Shown one piece after another: positions 12,808 through 24,500 of a stretch of DNA of 64,000 nt. Source of the DNA: Silene conica (Eukaryota; Streptophyta; Magnoliopsida; Caryophyllales; Caryophyllaceae); contig CM055311.2 of assembly GCA_029255685.2 (NCBI GenBank), forward strand, positions 3,706,269 to 3,770,268, read 5' to 3'. The translations under genes and the position numbers were made by a program. Position 1 is the stretch's first letter. Every line of letters begins with the position of its first letter. A model generated the notes under the pieces. The model had not been told where the DNA came from, made no database searches, and saw only the letters and a list, made by a program, of their open reading frames with translations.

Positions 12808-14050
12808 TGTTAGAAATAGAATTTCAGATTATATACTCATATCTCATATGAGTTTTGTTTCTTTAAGTTTAGTCATTAAAACTTAGTTAGATCTTATGCA
12901 TGCATGATGATTACATAAGATAGATAAAATTCCTTACATTGGTTTTAGAAGGTTTATTCTCAATAATCACCTATTATTTGAGTCTTCAAAAACTAAAATA
13001 CCCTTAATAACGGTTTATTGTGAAACCGTCTCCAAAAGCTCTTATCAAGGAACTGTTCTCAAACTAAAAACAATTTTGTTACTAGAAATTGAATTTAGTA
13101 TACTAGAAATTATATCAATAATATTACTCTTAATATTATTACCAATTATGAAAATGATTTTGTATCAGAAAGAAAACTATTTTCTCATGTGAGGATGATG
13201 TTCAAGTAAGTTCTATGTGTATATTAGCACACAATATATAGAAAGAGCACTCCCTCTTGTGTTTGAAATAGCCGGCCAAGGCATCCCCAAAAGACCCAAT
13301 GCATGCCTTCTATTTTATGCAAAATGCATAAAAATTTTCTTACACATATGACACTAGCTTGTAAGCTATGAGTAAGCTATGCAATAAACTATTACTAATC
13401 ACACATAAGCTCTAATCACACGGTTCAATTGAGATAAAATGGACTACATTTTATCTTTGTCAATTTTGTTAATTTGTCACCTGTCACACATGTCTCATAA
13501 CACATGAATCAATTTGTTAATTATGCAATTTTAACTCTTTAAAATCCATAATATACAAATTTATTACATTTAAATAATCTCTCTAGTAATTTGAAATTAC
13601 TATCTTATAAAATGTAATATCATAATTTTAATCACACCCAATTGTAATTTTATGATCAACCGTGTTCATTTTCGATTTAATTGTTTCTTAAACAATTTAA
13701 TCAAAATCGTGTAATAAAACAAATTTTTATCACTTTGACAATTATTATTACAATCCCATTATAATAATATACATCATGTAAAATTATTTCCAATTTCGAG
13801 TTAGTAATTAATCTGTATCCAATACGATTAATTAAATATTTCATTAAGACGGGATTCCCTAAAGATATGACCTTAAGGGATCAACTGATCACCACCATCA
13901 TATGATGATAATGTCAAACTCTAGACAGTCAATCATTATCGGTAAATGTCGATCAGTCGACTTTTAAAAGAGTAACATTCCTAGTTGTGTTTAATTCATA
14001 TGAGATTTAATTATGTAAACGCATTATTGTCGAGGACACTTCCTCCAACA
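12808..14050 (-). repeat. 5' LTR (1243 bp) of a minus-strand copia-like element
   Basis: On the minus strand it starts TGTTGGAGGAAGTGTCCTCG at 14050 and ends TTCTATTTCTAACA at 12808, followed by the primer binding site. The opening is nearly the same as that of the copia LTR at 2936, which is followed back by a clear copia pol, so the family is Ty1-copia. It abuts LINE sequence at 14051, meaning the element inserted into the LINE. Confidence 0.85.
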
Positions 14051-14837
14051 AAGACAACTTCCGACTTGGAATGATTGAATTTCTGCCTGGATGCTCTTTC
14101 ATAAATACTGATAATTTCAGCTATTGTCGAAGACTCTCTTCTGTTAGCTCTAGGAAAAAGAATACTATCGTCCGCGAAAAACAAGTGTGATATCTGATGT
14201 GCGTTTCTACATACACGGGGCCCATGGAGCTTACCCGCACGAACAACCGCTTGCAAAAGATAGGAGAAAGCATCGGCGCATATGAGAAATAAATACGGTG
14301 AAATCGGGTCACCTTACCACAGCCCCCTCGATGGCCGCACCATTCCCTACACTTTACCATTAATAACGAAAGAGTGAGCCACAGTCCCTACGCATTGCAT
14401 AACCCTATTCCTCCAATTCTGGGAGAAACCCATTTTCCGCGTCACCTCATCCAGAAATGCCCATTCCACCCGATCATACGCCTTACTCATATCAAGTTTT
14501 AGCGTGATATTCCCATCACGCCCTTCTCCACTCCGCTTCATGGCATGGAACAACTCAAACACAATAATAGCGTTATCCGTTATAAGTCTTCCCGGCGTGA
14601 AGGCAGTTTGATTTTCGTCGGTGATGAAACTGTTAAGATGTGGCTTGAGACGGTTAGCCAAGACTTTAGAGATGATTTTATATATGACATTACAAAGGCT
14701 TATTGGACGGTAATCTGTTATCTTCCTCGGTGAACCCCATTTAGGGATAAGAACCACGTTAGTACCGTTTATCCCTTCAATGTCAACACTCCCACTCCAC
14801 CACTACTTCACGAAATGCAACACATCCCTTCCTACCA
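14051..14837 (-). mobile_element. L1 LINE, reverse transcriptase part (minus strand)
   Basis: Reverse transcriptase of a plant L1-type LINE. At 14757-14347 (minus) the protein reads through [23 protein letters not shown]-type sequence with [32 protein letters not shown] and [14 protein letters not shown], i.e. RT motifs 0-A. At 14256-14011 follows SHLFFADDSILF with the catalytic FADD. The two ORFs are in different frames, so the copy is broken. The rest of the element, toward its 5' end, lies at 26129-28440. Removing the copia element at 14838-26123 brings the two halves together. The LINE 3' end is lost at the LTR boundary at 14050. Confidence 0.92.
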
Positions 14838-15535
14838 TGTTAGTGATTTTGATCACAAGGTCATTTAAGTGTATTCGGGTTTTCGTGTCAAAATCGGTTT
14901 GAGCTCGGAATCGATATAATGTGAGTCGCAGAGTACGGAGGGTACGCTCATATAATCGGAATTATCGAGTTCATGGTTAAAGTGGATAAGGGACACTTTT
15001 AAAGTGTTATCGTAGTATATTATATTCCTTATCGGGATTATATTCTCGGAATTGCTATTACATTACACGTAAGTTTCATGTAATTTACATGCATGTTTTT
15101 GGTAGTTATTATATTTGTTTGTTGGTTACTTAACAAATAAACATTATCCAATCATTGGTTAAGATATATATTTGGAAAGTTGGTTGCAGAAACATACACC
15201 AACATTCATATATCCTCATTTCAACGTGAAACAAAAGAAACAGAGAAAATTTTCTGTTTTGATAAAAAAGTTTCTGATTTTGACAAAAACAAGTAAAACA
15301 AAAATCTCTTATTGTTAATTGTTCTTAGTTTTTGCCTTAAAACTAAGGAATCGTCTTATCATACAGAGATTTCGTGTAACCCGAAGGCTATAGGGTCGAA
15401 ATACTCTAAGGAAAACGTGTTTAGCGTGATTCGATTGGGTGTAATATACCGTCTTATTCTTTTCATTTCTGTTTTTAGTGCCTTTGTTTTGTATTAGTTA
15501 CTAGTTTGTAATCTTGTAATACAATAAGTACACCA
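14838..15535 (+). repeat. 5' LTR of the nested copia element
   Basis: A 698-bp LTR running from TGTTAGTGATTTTGATCAC to AATAAGTACACCA, matched almost base for base by 25420-26123. No good match to the usual TGGTATCAGAGC primer site follows it (next bases ATCTTAGAGTATTTTC), so this family may prime on a different tRNA or an internal tRNA site. The 61-aa ORF at 15312-15497 is repeated in the other LTR because the LTRs are copies. It is not a gene. Confidence 0.92.
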
Positions 15536-15562
15536 ATCTTAGAGTATTTTCTACATTTGGAA

Positions 15563-15762
15563 ATGGATTCAATCAAAGAGATGACTAGCAAGTTTGGAAA
15601 GTTGGAAAAATTTGAGGGTGTTGATTTTCGTCGTTGGCAAAAGAAGATGCACTTCCTTCTCACCGCTTTGAAGGTTGTGTATGTGTTGAGTACTCCTATG
15701 CCGGAAATTGTTGGAGATGAAACTCTTGCAGAAATTCAATGAAGAAGAAAGAAGTGGGAAAA
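15563..15762 (+). pseudogene. copia gag, N-terminal part
   Basis: The start codon at 15563 opens a gag reading frame (MDSIKEMTSKFGKLEKFEGV, then RRWQKKMHFLLTALKV). This has the W-x-KKM-x-FLL pattern of the plant copia gag (UBN2/DUF4219-like) N-terminus. It runs until the solo-LTR insertion at 15763, and gag sequence picks up again at 20512. Confidence 0.85.
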
Positions 15763-16850
15763 TGTAACACCCCATTTATTTAAGAGCCTTTTGCAAGACA
15801 TTCTCAAATAAATAGAGTTGTTACCATCTCAGAATGTCCGAGGTAGTGAATAACAAAGTAAAACAACCAAAGTACTTTATATAAAACTGATAAATTTTAA
15901 AATTTGTTTATTACAGTTACTACATAACGGAAAGGAAAATACAACTGATGACTTCTCTAAAGGTGATATAATTCTAAGTCGGTCCTTAGTATGCATCTCA
16001 CATTCCTGCCCCAGCTCCTAGCTCATCTATCTCTGACCTGTAGAATCTACTCCCCATTCCGAATCATCGTAGGTGTACACGAATACACTGTCAACCTCAC
16101 GATTGAGTAGGGTAACACAATAATTATAATGCAACAATTATGATATGCAAATGCAATGATATGCTCGAGCTCAATCACAAATCTCAATCTCAAACCCGTA
16201 ATACCCAGCCATACCGAACCTCCCGGCAGACTATATATAATCGGCCGTCGCCGAACACCAGCATAACAGCTGAGGTCACCAGGTTTAGTCCTGCAGAACT
16301 AGCCTAGGCCCAATAATATCATCATCATCTCGTATCCGTAACCAATGCACATGCCATACTCATAAATGCAACAATACTCTTAATCCATCATGTTATTAAA
16401 TAATGCAATGCGCGTACCAATAATTATAAACAACACTCAATCCAACCAATACCATTCTCATATAAATCATGCTCAGCATCCATAACACACAATCCAACAT
16501 TCATTCATAACACATCATAGAGTATAGGGTTAGTGTATCCTACCTGGATAGCAATATAATCCAAATAGCAATCCAATCACAACCAGAATATTCCACCTCA
16601 ACTCGTAACCTAAAACAATTAACAATGACATACATAATTACTACTATATCGTTACCCAACAAGTGTAGTATAATAATTATTTAACTTAATTAACTAATTA
16701 ATATATCACACGTAACGAAGATATATATATTAAACGTAACTAATAATAAAATATCATCACAAATTAAATAAAACAAACTCAATTGATTAAATATCAATTA
16801 TCAATTAAACAACTAAACCAACTAATGAATTAAAATAGCAAAAGTAGTAC

Positions 16851-16903
16851 TAATACTACTAATAATAAGAATAATAATAATCATAATAATAATAATAATA
16901 ATA
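16851..16903. repeat. (AAT)n microsatellite, left of the RT insert
   Basis: Interrupted AAT/ATA tract of about 50 bp, directly upstream of the reverse transcriptase sequence. It is paired with the similar tract at 19027-19076 downstream. The two tracts look like one original microsatellite split by the insert, or a target duplication plus a tail of the same sequence. Confidence 0.85.
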
Positions 16904-19026
16904 CACAAACCAACCACGCCATAACCATAACAAATGCCCGCCGGCTCTTGGTGAGTACCTTGCTAGTGCTCCGCTCACCCCCCTGGTTAAGCCCGGGGGT
17001 GGTCTTCGTCCTATTGTTGTTGGCACTGTCAGGAGACGGTTGGTCTCTAAGGTTGGTGCTTTTTTGGTTGGCCCTTCTTTGGCCTCTTATTTTGCTGATC
17101 TTCAGTTTGGGGTTGGGGTGTCCGGTGGAGGAGAGGCTATCTTGCATGCCTTGAACCGGCTCGTGGAGGCTCGTGGTGGCGAGGTAGGGCTTTCTATGTT
17201 GCTGGTTGATTTCCAGAATGCCTTCAACCTTGTTGACCGCTCAGTCATGCTTCAGGAGGTTCGTTGTCGTTGCCCGGGTCTTTCTCGTTGGGTGGAGTTC
17301 TGTTATTCTCGCCCTGCCCGGTTGTATTATGGGGAACATTGCTTGCGGTCTTGTCAGGGAGTTCAGCAGGGTGATCCTTTGGGGCCGTTGCTTTTCGCTT
17401 TGGTTTTGCATCCCTTGGTGTGCAAAATTCGGGATTCCTTTGATCTTACTATGCAGGCCTGGTACTTGGATGATGGTACTATTGTTGGAGATACATTGGA
17501 GGTGGGGAGGGTGCTGGATTTGATTTTGGCTGATGGCCCACGTTTTGGTCTTCATCTTAATGTTACTAAAACTGAGCTCTTTTGGCCTATTGAGGACCCT
17601 CGAAGTCGGCTTCCTGGTGTTTTCCCCATTTCTATCGCTCGTCCCTTACTGGGTGTCTCGGTTTTGGGCGGGCCTGTTAGTACTTGCCCTATTTTTAGCA
17701 GTGAGCTTGTGGAGAAGAGAGTGACTAAGACTGTTGAGCTTATGGACTTAGTCGCGAGGATCGAGGACCCGCAGTGTGAGTTTTTTTGCTTCGGGCATGT
17801 ACTGGTATTTCTAAGCTTTATTTCTCTCTTCGTACTTGTTCCCCGGTTGCTTTTGGGTCGGCTCATCTCCGCTTTGATGCTGCGCTTCGTTCTAGCTTGG
17901 AGCGTATTGTAACCGCGTCTGGGCCTGGGTTTGGGGAGTGGCAGTGGCGCCTTGCTACTTTTCCCTTTCATTTAGGCGGACTTGGTGTTTATGCAGCGGG
18001 GGATGTGTTACATTATGCGTTCTTGGCTTCCCGTTTGCAGTCTGCTGAATTGCAGGCTAGGCTCCTGCGGCCTTCTGGTATCATTGACCCTAGCCCTTCT
18101 TTCGTCGATGCCTTGCATGTGTTCTCGGAGACGACTGGTTGTGATTTACTTGGTAACCCTAGTGAAATTGCTGCCCCCAAACTTATGAAGAAATTGGCAG
18201 ATATTTATTTCTCGACGGTTGCTGCTTCTTCGGAGTCGGTTTTCTCCTTGTCCCCGCGTCAGGTTGCTTTGTGGAAATCTCAGCATGGGACTCACTCTTC
18301 TGCTTGGTTGAGAGCGGGTTCCTATCTCTGGGTTGGGTCAGACTATGAACAAGAGGACCTACCGTTGTGTGCTTGGGTATAGGCTAGGTGTTCCACTTTT
18401 CTTGGTACCTGGGCCTTGCTCTGCTTGCTCTCGGGTTTTTGCTGAGGATGTTTTTGGGGATCACGCTGTCTCTTGTGCTGGTACTGTTGGGGTCAAGCAT
18501 CATCATAACCTTGTCAAGGATACTCTATTGGACATCTGCTATAGGTCTGGGATTTCGGCGGGTAAGGAGGTTGACATCGGTTTGGTCGATGGACATGGCG
18601 GCACTCTTCGCCCTTCGGATTTGCTACTTTATTCGTGGGACAGGGGGTGTGTATTAATTTGACTGGGTCCTCCCCTCTGACTCAGACTGGGATGACCGAT
18701 TTTGTACCTGGTCGGGTTGTTGCTGATGCGGCTCAGCGCAAGTGTGCTAAGTACAGGGATCGCTGTGAGGGTGCAGGTTATTGTTTCCTTCCTTTCTCTT
18801 TCTCTTCGCTTGGGGAGCTGGGTTCGGATGTTGTAGCCTTGCTGAAGCGGATTCCGAAATACTCGGTATCTCAGGATGCAGGGGCGCGGATGGTTGCGTA
18901 CATTTTTACTAGGCTTAGCTTTGCTGTAGCTAAGGGGGTGGGAGCTCAGATTGTATCTCGGCTACCCACCAATTTTATGTAAACTCTTAATTTGTCCTTT
19001 TTTATATGATAGTTGCGCGCATCCTT
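16904..19026 (+). pseudogene. non-LTR reverse transcriptase with CCHC and restriction-like endonuclease-like C-terminus
   Basis: GC-richer coding block. RT motifs in order: LTPLVKPGGGLRPI and VGTVRRRLVSK (from about 16960), VGLSMLLVDFQNAFNLVDRS (motif A, about 17190), SCQGVQQGDPLGPLLFAL (motif B, about 17355), QAWYLDDGTIVGD (catalytic YLDD, about 17460). Then come SLSPRQVALWKSQHG, TYRCVLGYRLGVPLF and a CSAC...GDHAVSC zinc knuckle (about 18420-18475). Next are KEVDIGL, LRPSDLLLYS, LTGSSPLTQTG and AAQRKCAKY...FLPFSFSSLGEL. The last series resembles the RPD...D...K.KY pattern of the restriction-like endonuclease of R2/R4-type elements. No L1-type endonuclease is seen. The coding is spread over at least four overlapping frames (17040-17912, 17786-18382, 18333-18662, 18635-18982), so it is broken, and it is 5' truncated at the (AAT)n tract. 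Similar proteins are, from memory, scattered widely in plant genomes. Domain calls are by eye. Confidence 0.75.
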
Positions 19027-19031
19027 CAAAA

Positions 19032-19062
<31 letters not shown>

Positions 19063-19076
19063 GTAATAATAATAAT
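19027..19076. repeat. (AAT)n microsatellite, right of the RT insert
   Basis: About 16 AAT units following AAAA, immediately after the 3' untranslated part of the RT block (ends TTGCGCGCATCCTTC). It may be the retrotransposon's own tail or the target microsatellite. Compare 16851-16903. Confidence 0.9.
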
Positions 19077-20511
19077 ACATATGCAGGCCATGATAAACAA
19101 CTAAAAATAACGTACGCAGACCAGACTAGCAAAACGTGAACAACAGCATGACGCAGCACTTTTCCCGACACCACCACCACCAGCTCGGTCCCCGACAACT
19201 ACCACCATTGTGCCCAACCTTAACTACGTACTACCCACTACAACTTCCACCCATTAGCCACCACCAGAGGCCACCATAACCGCTCTAAACAGGCTGTCGA
19301 AAAAGCCTGCACAAAAACCCGAATACTCCGTTTTCGCGCAGTCCGTCTCTCTCTTTTCTCACGACTTTTTCTCTCACCACCACCTATGGCCACCACCGTT
19401 GTCACCACTGACCCACGGTGGTTTCAAGGGTGGTAAAAGTGGTTCCTCGTTCCCCCAGAAAGCACATTAAAACCGCCACAACAACCGTGCACAACAACTT
19501 GCTCTTCCTCTGTTTCCTGCCTCTTTTGTCACTACTTTTCTCCACCACCACAGCCACTAACCACCATCCACGGCTACCACATATGAACCAGAGTGTCAGC
19601 CTACACCATAACAACCTTCTACCCACCACCCAGATTAAAACCTATCCCCAAACAGACCCAAAAGAATCGACATCACAGTTTGAAAAAAAACAAAATAAAA
19701 CGAGACACATGAAACATAAACATATGAACGTCGACGAAGCTTACGGTGGTGGTCATGGTGGTTGATGATGGTGATGACAAGGGTGCTGATCTCCCCCTGG
19801 TCCTTCCTCAAACCCAAGCCTCTCTTTTGCGAATTAGGGTTTTAGGTTTAGTCGATTAAGAGGTAGTATAGTATGTCAATGGATTATGTTTGTGTTGATG
19901 GACAAGGGGTTTGTCGATGGACAAGGGGTAGGGGTAGGGTTTTATGTAGTCTTGTCTTGATAACCGGGCCTGTTGCTTATCTTACTCGGCCCATTACACA
20001 TAACGATGCACTAATTCGTTTATATCTCGTTCTTAACCCGTGCTTTAAATAAACGAGTACGTAAAAATATACTAATTATATTTTTTTTTTATTTAGTATT
20101 AGTAAATATTAATATTAATTATATTAATATAAGAAGATAAAATTATTAGCACTTTCATAAGAATAAGAATATATATAAGGAATATAGGATTTAAATACAA
20201 TTACAACTTAAATAAAAAAAATAGAAATTAAGTTTAGATGAGAATTAAATATAAAATAGGAAATATATTAAATTATAAACGTATTATTGAAATTAAATAA
20301 ATACGAATGAAATACCATTTTATGAAATAATCGTCAACTATGAAATGATTATGAAATACGAAATAATCGTAGAAATACGATTTATAAAATAATAACAGTT
20401 TACGTAAAATACTTTATAAACATTCCTTTTGAAATACTTGTATAAAACACGGGTATAAAACACGGTTTGACTGCCGTTGACTGAGGCTAAAATACGGGGT
20501 ATTACAGAAAA

Positions 20512-20957
20512 TGATGACTACATATGTCGCGGTCACATCTTGAACGATATGTTTGACTCTCTTTTTGACATTTATCAAAATGTAGAGTCCGCTAAAGATT
20601 TGTGGAATCAACTTGAGTCGAAATATATGGATGAGGATGCTTCTAGTAAGAAGTTTCTTGTTGGAAATTTTATGAATTATAAAATGGTTGATGCTAGACC
20701 GGTTATGGAACAATACAATGAGTTGCTTCGAATTTTGGGACAATTTGCACAACATAAAATGGAGATGAATGAATGTATCTCGGTGTCTAGTATTATAGAC
20801 AAGTTGCCACCTTCTTGGAAGGATTTTAAGCATATGTTGAAACATAAAAAGGAAGAGTTGTCTCTTGTTCAACTTGGTAGCCATTTGCATATAGAGGTAT
20901 CTTTAAGGGCGCAAGATAGTGGCAAGGGTAAAGGTAAGGATGTTATGATGGGATCTT
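20512..20957 (+). pseudogene. copia gag, middle part
   Basis: Continuation of the gag sequence right of the solo LTR: DDYICRGHILNDMFDSLF, then AKDLWNQLESKYMDEDASSK, MVDARPVMEQYNELL and IDKLPPSWKDFKHML. These are classic plant copia gag (UBN2) signatures. The stretch ends at the TRIM insertion at 20958. Confidence 0.9.
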
Positions 20958-21510
20958 TGTAGCAACCCGACTCACCACCGTGGTAACACAAACCCAATAA
21001 GATGGGTGTGCACTTTTGGGTCCGTTATTTGTCCTCATTTAAGCCCAAAAGCACAAGGCCTTGTTACTAAGTGGTGGGTAGAAGTTATTATAAACATATC
21101 ACAAGCCTCACATTCTACCGATGTGGGACAACTTTCCTCTCATACTCTTGGGGTGTTACAAACTCCCCCACTTAAAGAACACAACGTCCTCGTTGTGCCT
21201 CAAACTTGACCACAACCAGGGCAAGAATCCTCCCCTGCTAGGTGTGTGACCCGGGTACTCCCGACCACAGGCTCACCACACGGTCGCGGGGTGGCTCTGA
21301 TACCATTTGTAACAACCCGACTCACCACCGTGGTAACACAAACCCAATAAGATGGGTGTGCACTTTTGGGTCCGTTATTTGTCCTCACTTAAGCCCAAAA
21401 GCACAAGGCCTTGTTACTAAAAGATGGGTAGAAGTTATTATAAACATATCACAAGCCTCACATTCTACCGATGTGGGACAACTTTCCTCTCATACTCTTG
21501 GAGTGTTACA
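20958..21510 (-). mobile_element. TRIM (terminal-repeat retrotransposon in miniature), 553 bp, TSD ATCTT
   Basis: Two near-identical 203-bp terminal repeats (20958-21160 and 21308-21510) with TGTAACA...TGTTACA-type ends enclose only 147 bp. ATCTT flanks both sides (20953-20957 and 21511-21515). On the minus strand the inner segment starts with AATGGTATCAGAGCC (the iMet-tRNA primer site, at 21293-21307) and ends with the purine tract AAGTGGGGGAGTT at 21161-21173, so the minus strand is the sense strand. The LTRs carry GTCCCACATCGGTAGAA, familiar from plant TRIMs. It has no coding capacity. The LTRs differ at only a few positions, so it is young, and it is younger than the copia element it sits in. 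ORFs across it are chance. Confidence 0.95.
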
Positions 21511-24500
21511 ATCTTCTTCTGTCAATATGATGGAAAAGGGAGAGGGTTTCAATAACAAGTTTAAGGGTAAGAAAACGCTCTTTTAACAACACCAATGACG
21601 AGTCTAACAAGGCACCAAAAGGTGCTTGTTGGATTTGTGGAAAGACCGGGCATTTGAAAGAAAATTGCAAGGTTAGGAAGCACAAAAAGAACAAGAGTGC
21701 AAGTACTAACCAAAGAGGACAAGAGTCTAATGACCAAGGTCCACCCACTAATCAAGGTCAGATTTTAGACTATGGTTTTAGTTCGGTTGTGAATTATGTA
21801 CCACTAATTTCTGAAGCATTTTATGTGCAAGATGATATAGTGGCATGGTGGATAGACTCGGGTGCAACCAATCATGTTTGCAAGGATCGACATTGGTTCA
21901 AAGATTATGAAGTAGTGAAGGATGGGTCTGTTCTCTATATGGGCAACGAGTCTACCGCTCCTATTATTGGTCGTGGCACGGTGGTGTTGGAATTTAGTTC
22001 CGGAAATATTGTAAATTTAAATAATGTATTGCATGTACCCGGAATTAGAAAAAACCTTGTATCCGGTAGTTGTTTATGTAAACTTGGCTATAAACAAGTG
22101 TATGAATCTAATAAGTATGTTTTATCTAAGCATGGTGTGTTGAATCTAATAAGTATGTTTTATCTAAGCATGGTGTGTTTATTGGATTTGGTTATCATTG
22201 CAATGGCATGTTTGTGTTGAATGTTGTTCCAAATGAAAGTTCCATATTTATTGCTTCCTCTATGGATAATAATTCATATCTTTGGCATGTGAGACTAGGA
22301 CATGTACATTATAAAAGATTGAAATTTATGTCTAAAGATAGTCTAATTCCATCTTTTAACATGAACATTAACAATTGTAATACTTGTATGTTGACAAAAA
22401 TCACAAGGCAATCATTTGGTAATGTGTCTAGGATCTCACATGTGCTTGAACTTATTCATAGTGATTTATGTGATTTTCGCAATTATCCGTCTTTAGGTGG
22501 TAAAAAATATGTAGTGACTTTTATTGATGACTATAGTCGGTTTTGTTACATATATTTAGTCCATGCTAAAGATGAGACAATTGATAAGTTTAAGGTCTTT
22601 AAAAATGAAGTGGAATTGCAACAATCGGGTTTGATTAAAAGGTTGCGTTCCGATAGAGGTGGTGAATATTATGACCCATTGTATTTTGAGTCAAGTTGTA
22701 TCATTCATGAAGTGTCTCCTCCCTATACACCACAATTAAATGGTGTAGCGGAAAGAGAGAATGGAGTCCTAAAAGAAATGGTTAATTCCATGTTGTCTTA
22801 CTCGGGTTTGAGTGACGGATTTTGGGGTGCAGCCATGTTGCCGGCTTGCTATTTGTTAAATAGGATTCCTAAGAAAAGGAATAAAGACACTCCATATGAA
22901 CTTTGGTACAAAAAGAAATCAAGCTTGAATTATCTTCGAGTTTGGGGTTGTCGGGCTGTTGTAAGACTACCCGATCCCAAGATTAAAACCTTGGGGGAAA
23001 GGGGCATCGATTGCATATTCATTGGATATGCTGCACATTCAAAGGCTTATAGGTTCTATGTAATTGAACCTAATGATTCTATTTCGGTTCACACCGTAAT
23101 TGAGTCAAGGGATGCGATATTCGATGAGAGTCGTTTCTCATCAATGCCGAAGCCAAAGGATCTAGGACCTAGTTCTAGTGGAGCTATTGAGGGAAGTGAC
23201 AATGTCACAACTCAAGAAGTAACACCTGAAATTCGTAGGAGTAAGAGGAAAAGGATTGTTAAATCCTTTGGTCCCGATTTTCATACCTATTTGGTTGAAG
23301 GTTCAAGGGATGGATGTGAAAACTATTATCCATATTGTTTTCACATTGATGAGGACCCTAAGACATTTGATGAGGCAATGAGGTCTCATGACTCTTCCTT
23401 TTGGAAAGATGCTGTGAATGATGAAATGGATTCCATAATGGGCAATAACACTTGGGTGCTTGCGGATTTACCTCGTGGTTGTAAACCATTGGGTTGCAAG
23501 TGGATCTTCAAAAAGAAGATGAAAGTTGATGGTTCTATCGACAAGCTTAAAGCTAGATTAGTTATCCAAGGCTTTAAACAAAAGGAAGGGATTGATAATT
23601 TCGATACCTATGCTCCCGTAGCTCGCATTACTACTATTAGATTATTGATTGCTCTTGCTACAATTAATAATCTAGTGATCCATCAAATGGATGTCAAGAC
23701 AGCGTTCTTGAATGGTGAGCTAAAAGAGGAGGTGTATATGAAACAACCGGAAGGATTTATTATGCCCGGTAATGAGCATAAGGTTTGTAAATTAATCAAA
23801 TCATTGTATGGACTTAAACAAGCTCCTAAACAATGGCATCACAAGTTTGATGAGGTTGTCCTATCTAATGGGTATAGACTAAATCAGTCGGATAAATGTG
23901 CGTATAGAAAATTTGATGACCACGGTAATGGAGTCATTATTTGTCTATATGTGGATGACATGTTGATCTTTGGTACCAACCAAAGTCAAGCAGACCTTAC
24001 TAAGGCCTTTTTGTCATCAAGTTTTGCCATGAAAGACATGGGTGAGGCGGATGTGATACTTGGTATAAAGATCAAGCGTGAGAACATGGGATTCTCTTTG
24101 ACACAATCTCACTACATGGAGAAAGTGTTAAAGAAATTTAATCATGGAAATTTTTCTCCGGTTAACACTCCAATGGATCCTAGTGTTAAGCTTATGCCTA
24201 ATAAAGGTGAAGCTATTTCACAACTTGAGTACTCTCAAGTGATTGAGTGTTTGATGTATGCTATGACAAGCACAAGACCAGATATCGCCTTTACCGTTGG
24301 CAAGTTGAGTAGATACACAAGTAATTCTAGTCTTGAGCATTGGATTGCGGTAGAACGTGTATTGAGGTATTTGAAACAAACCATGGATTATGGTTTGAAC
24401 TATGTCGGATTTCCTTCGGTTTTAGAAGGATATTCCGATGCTAGTTGGATCACCAACATGGAGGATCATTCATCTACTAGTGGATGGGTGTTCTTACTTG

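Larger units (their letters stand above)
15763..20506 (-). repeat. gypsy-like solo LTR, 4.7 kb including a nested RT insert, TSD GAAAA
   Basis: Starts TGTAACACCCCATTTATTTA, ends ATACGGGGTATTACA, and is flanked by GAAAA on both sides (15758-15762 and 20507-20511), in the middle of the copia gag. About 2.1 kb of it (16904-19028) is a later insertion, leaving a LTR of about 2.6 kb, a usual size for Tekay- or Ogre-like gypsy LTRs. The minus strand is preferred because its start (TGTAATACCCCG) matches the terminus at 7198. There is no tRNA primer site, gag or pol of its own, so it is a solo LTR. 15770-16850 and 19140-20500 hold no recognisable gene. Confidence 0.8.

Noticed and set aside
9640-14050. 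A single small non-autonomous element with LTRs at 9640-10870 and 12808-14050
   Set aside because: The two LTRs differ greatly at their 3' ends and each is followed by its own primer site, so both are 5' LTRs.
15312-15497. 61-aa ORF seen twice (also 25900-26085)
   Set aside because: It is repeated only because both copies lie in the two LTRs of one copia element.
19402-19765. Thr/His/Pro-rich ORF (115 aa) right of the RT block
   Set aside because: CCACCA-rich low-complexity sequence in the solo LTR, open on both strands, without recognisable family features.
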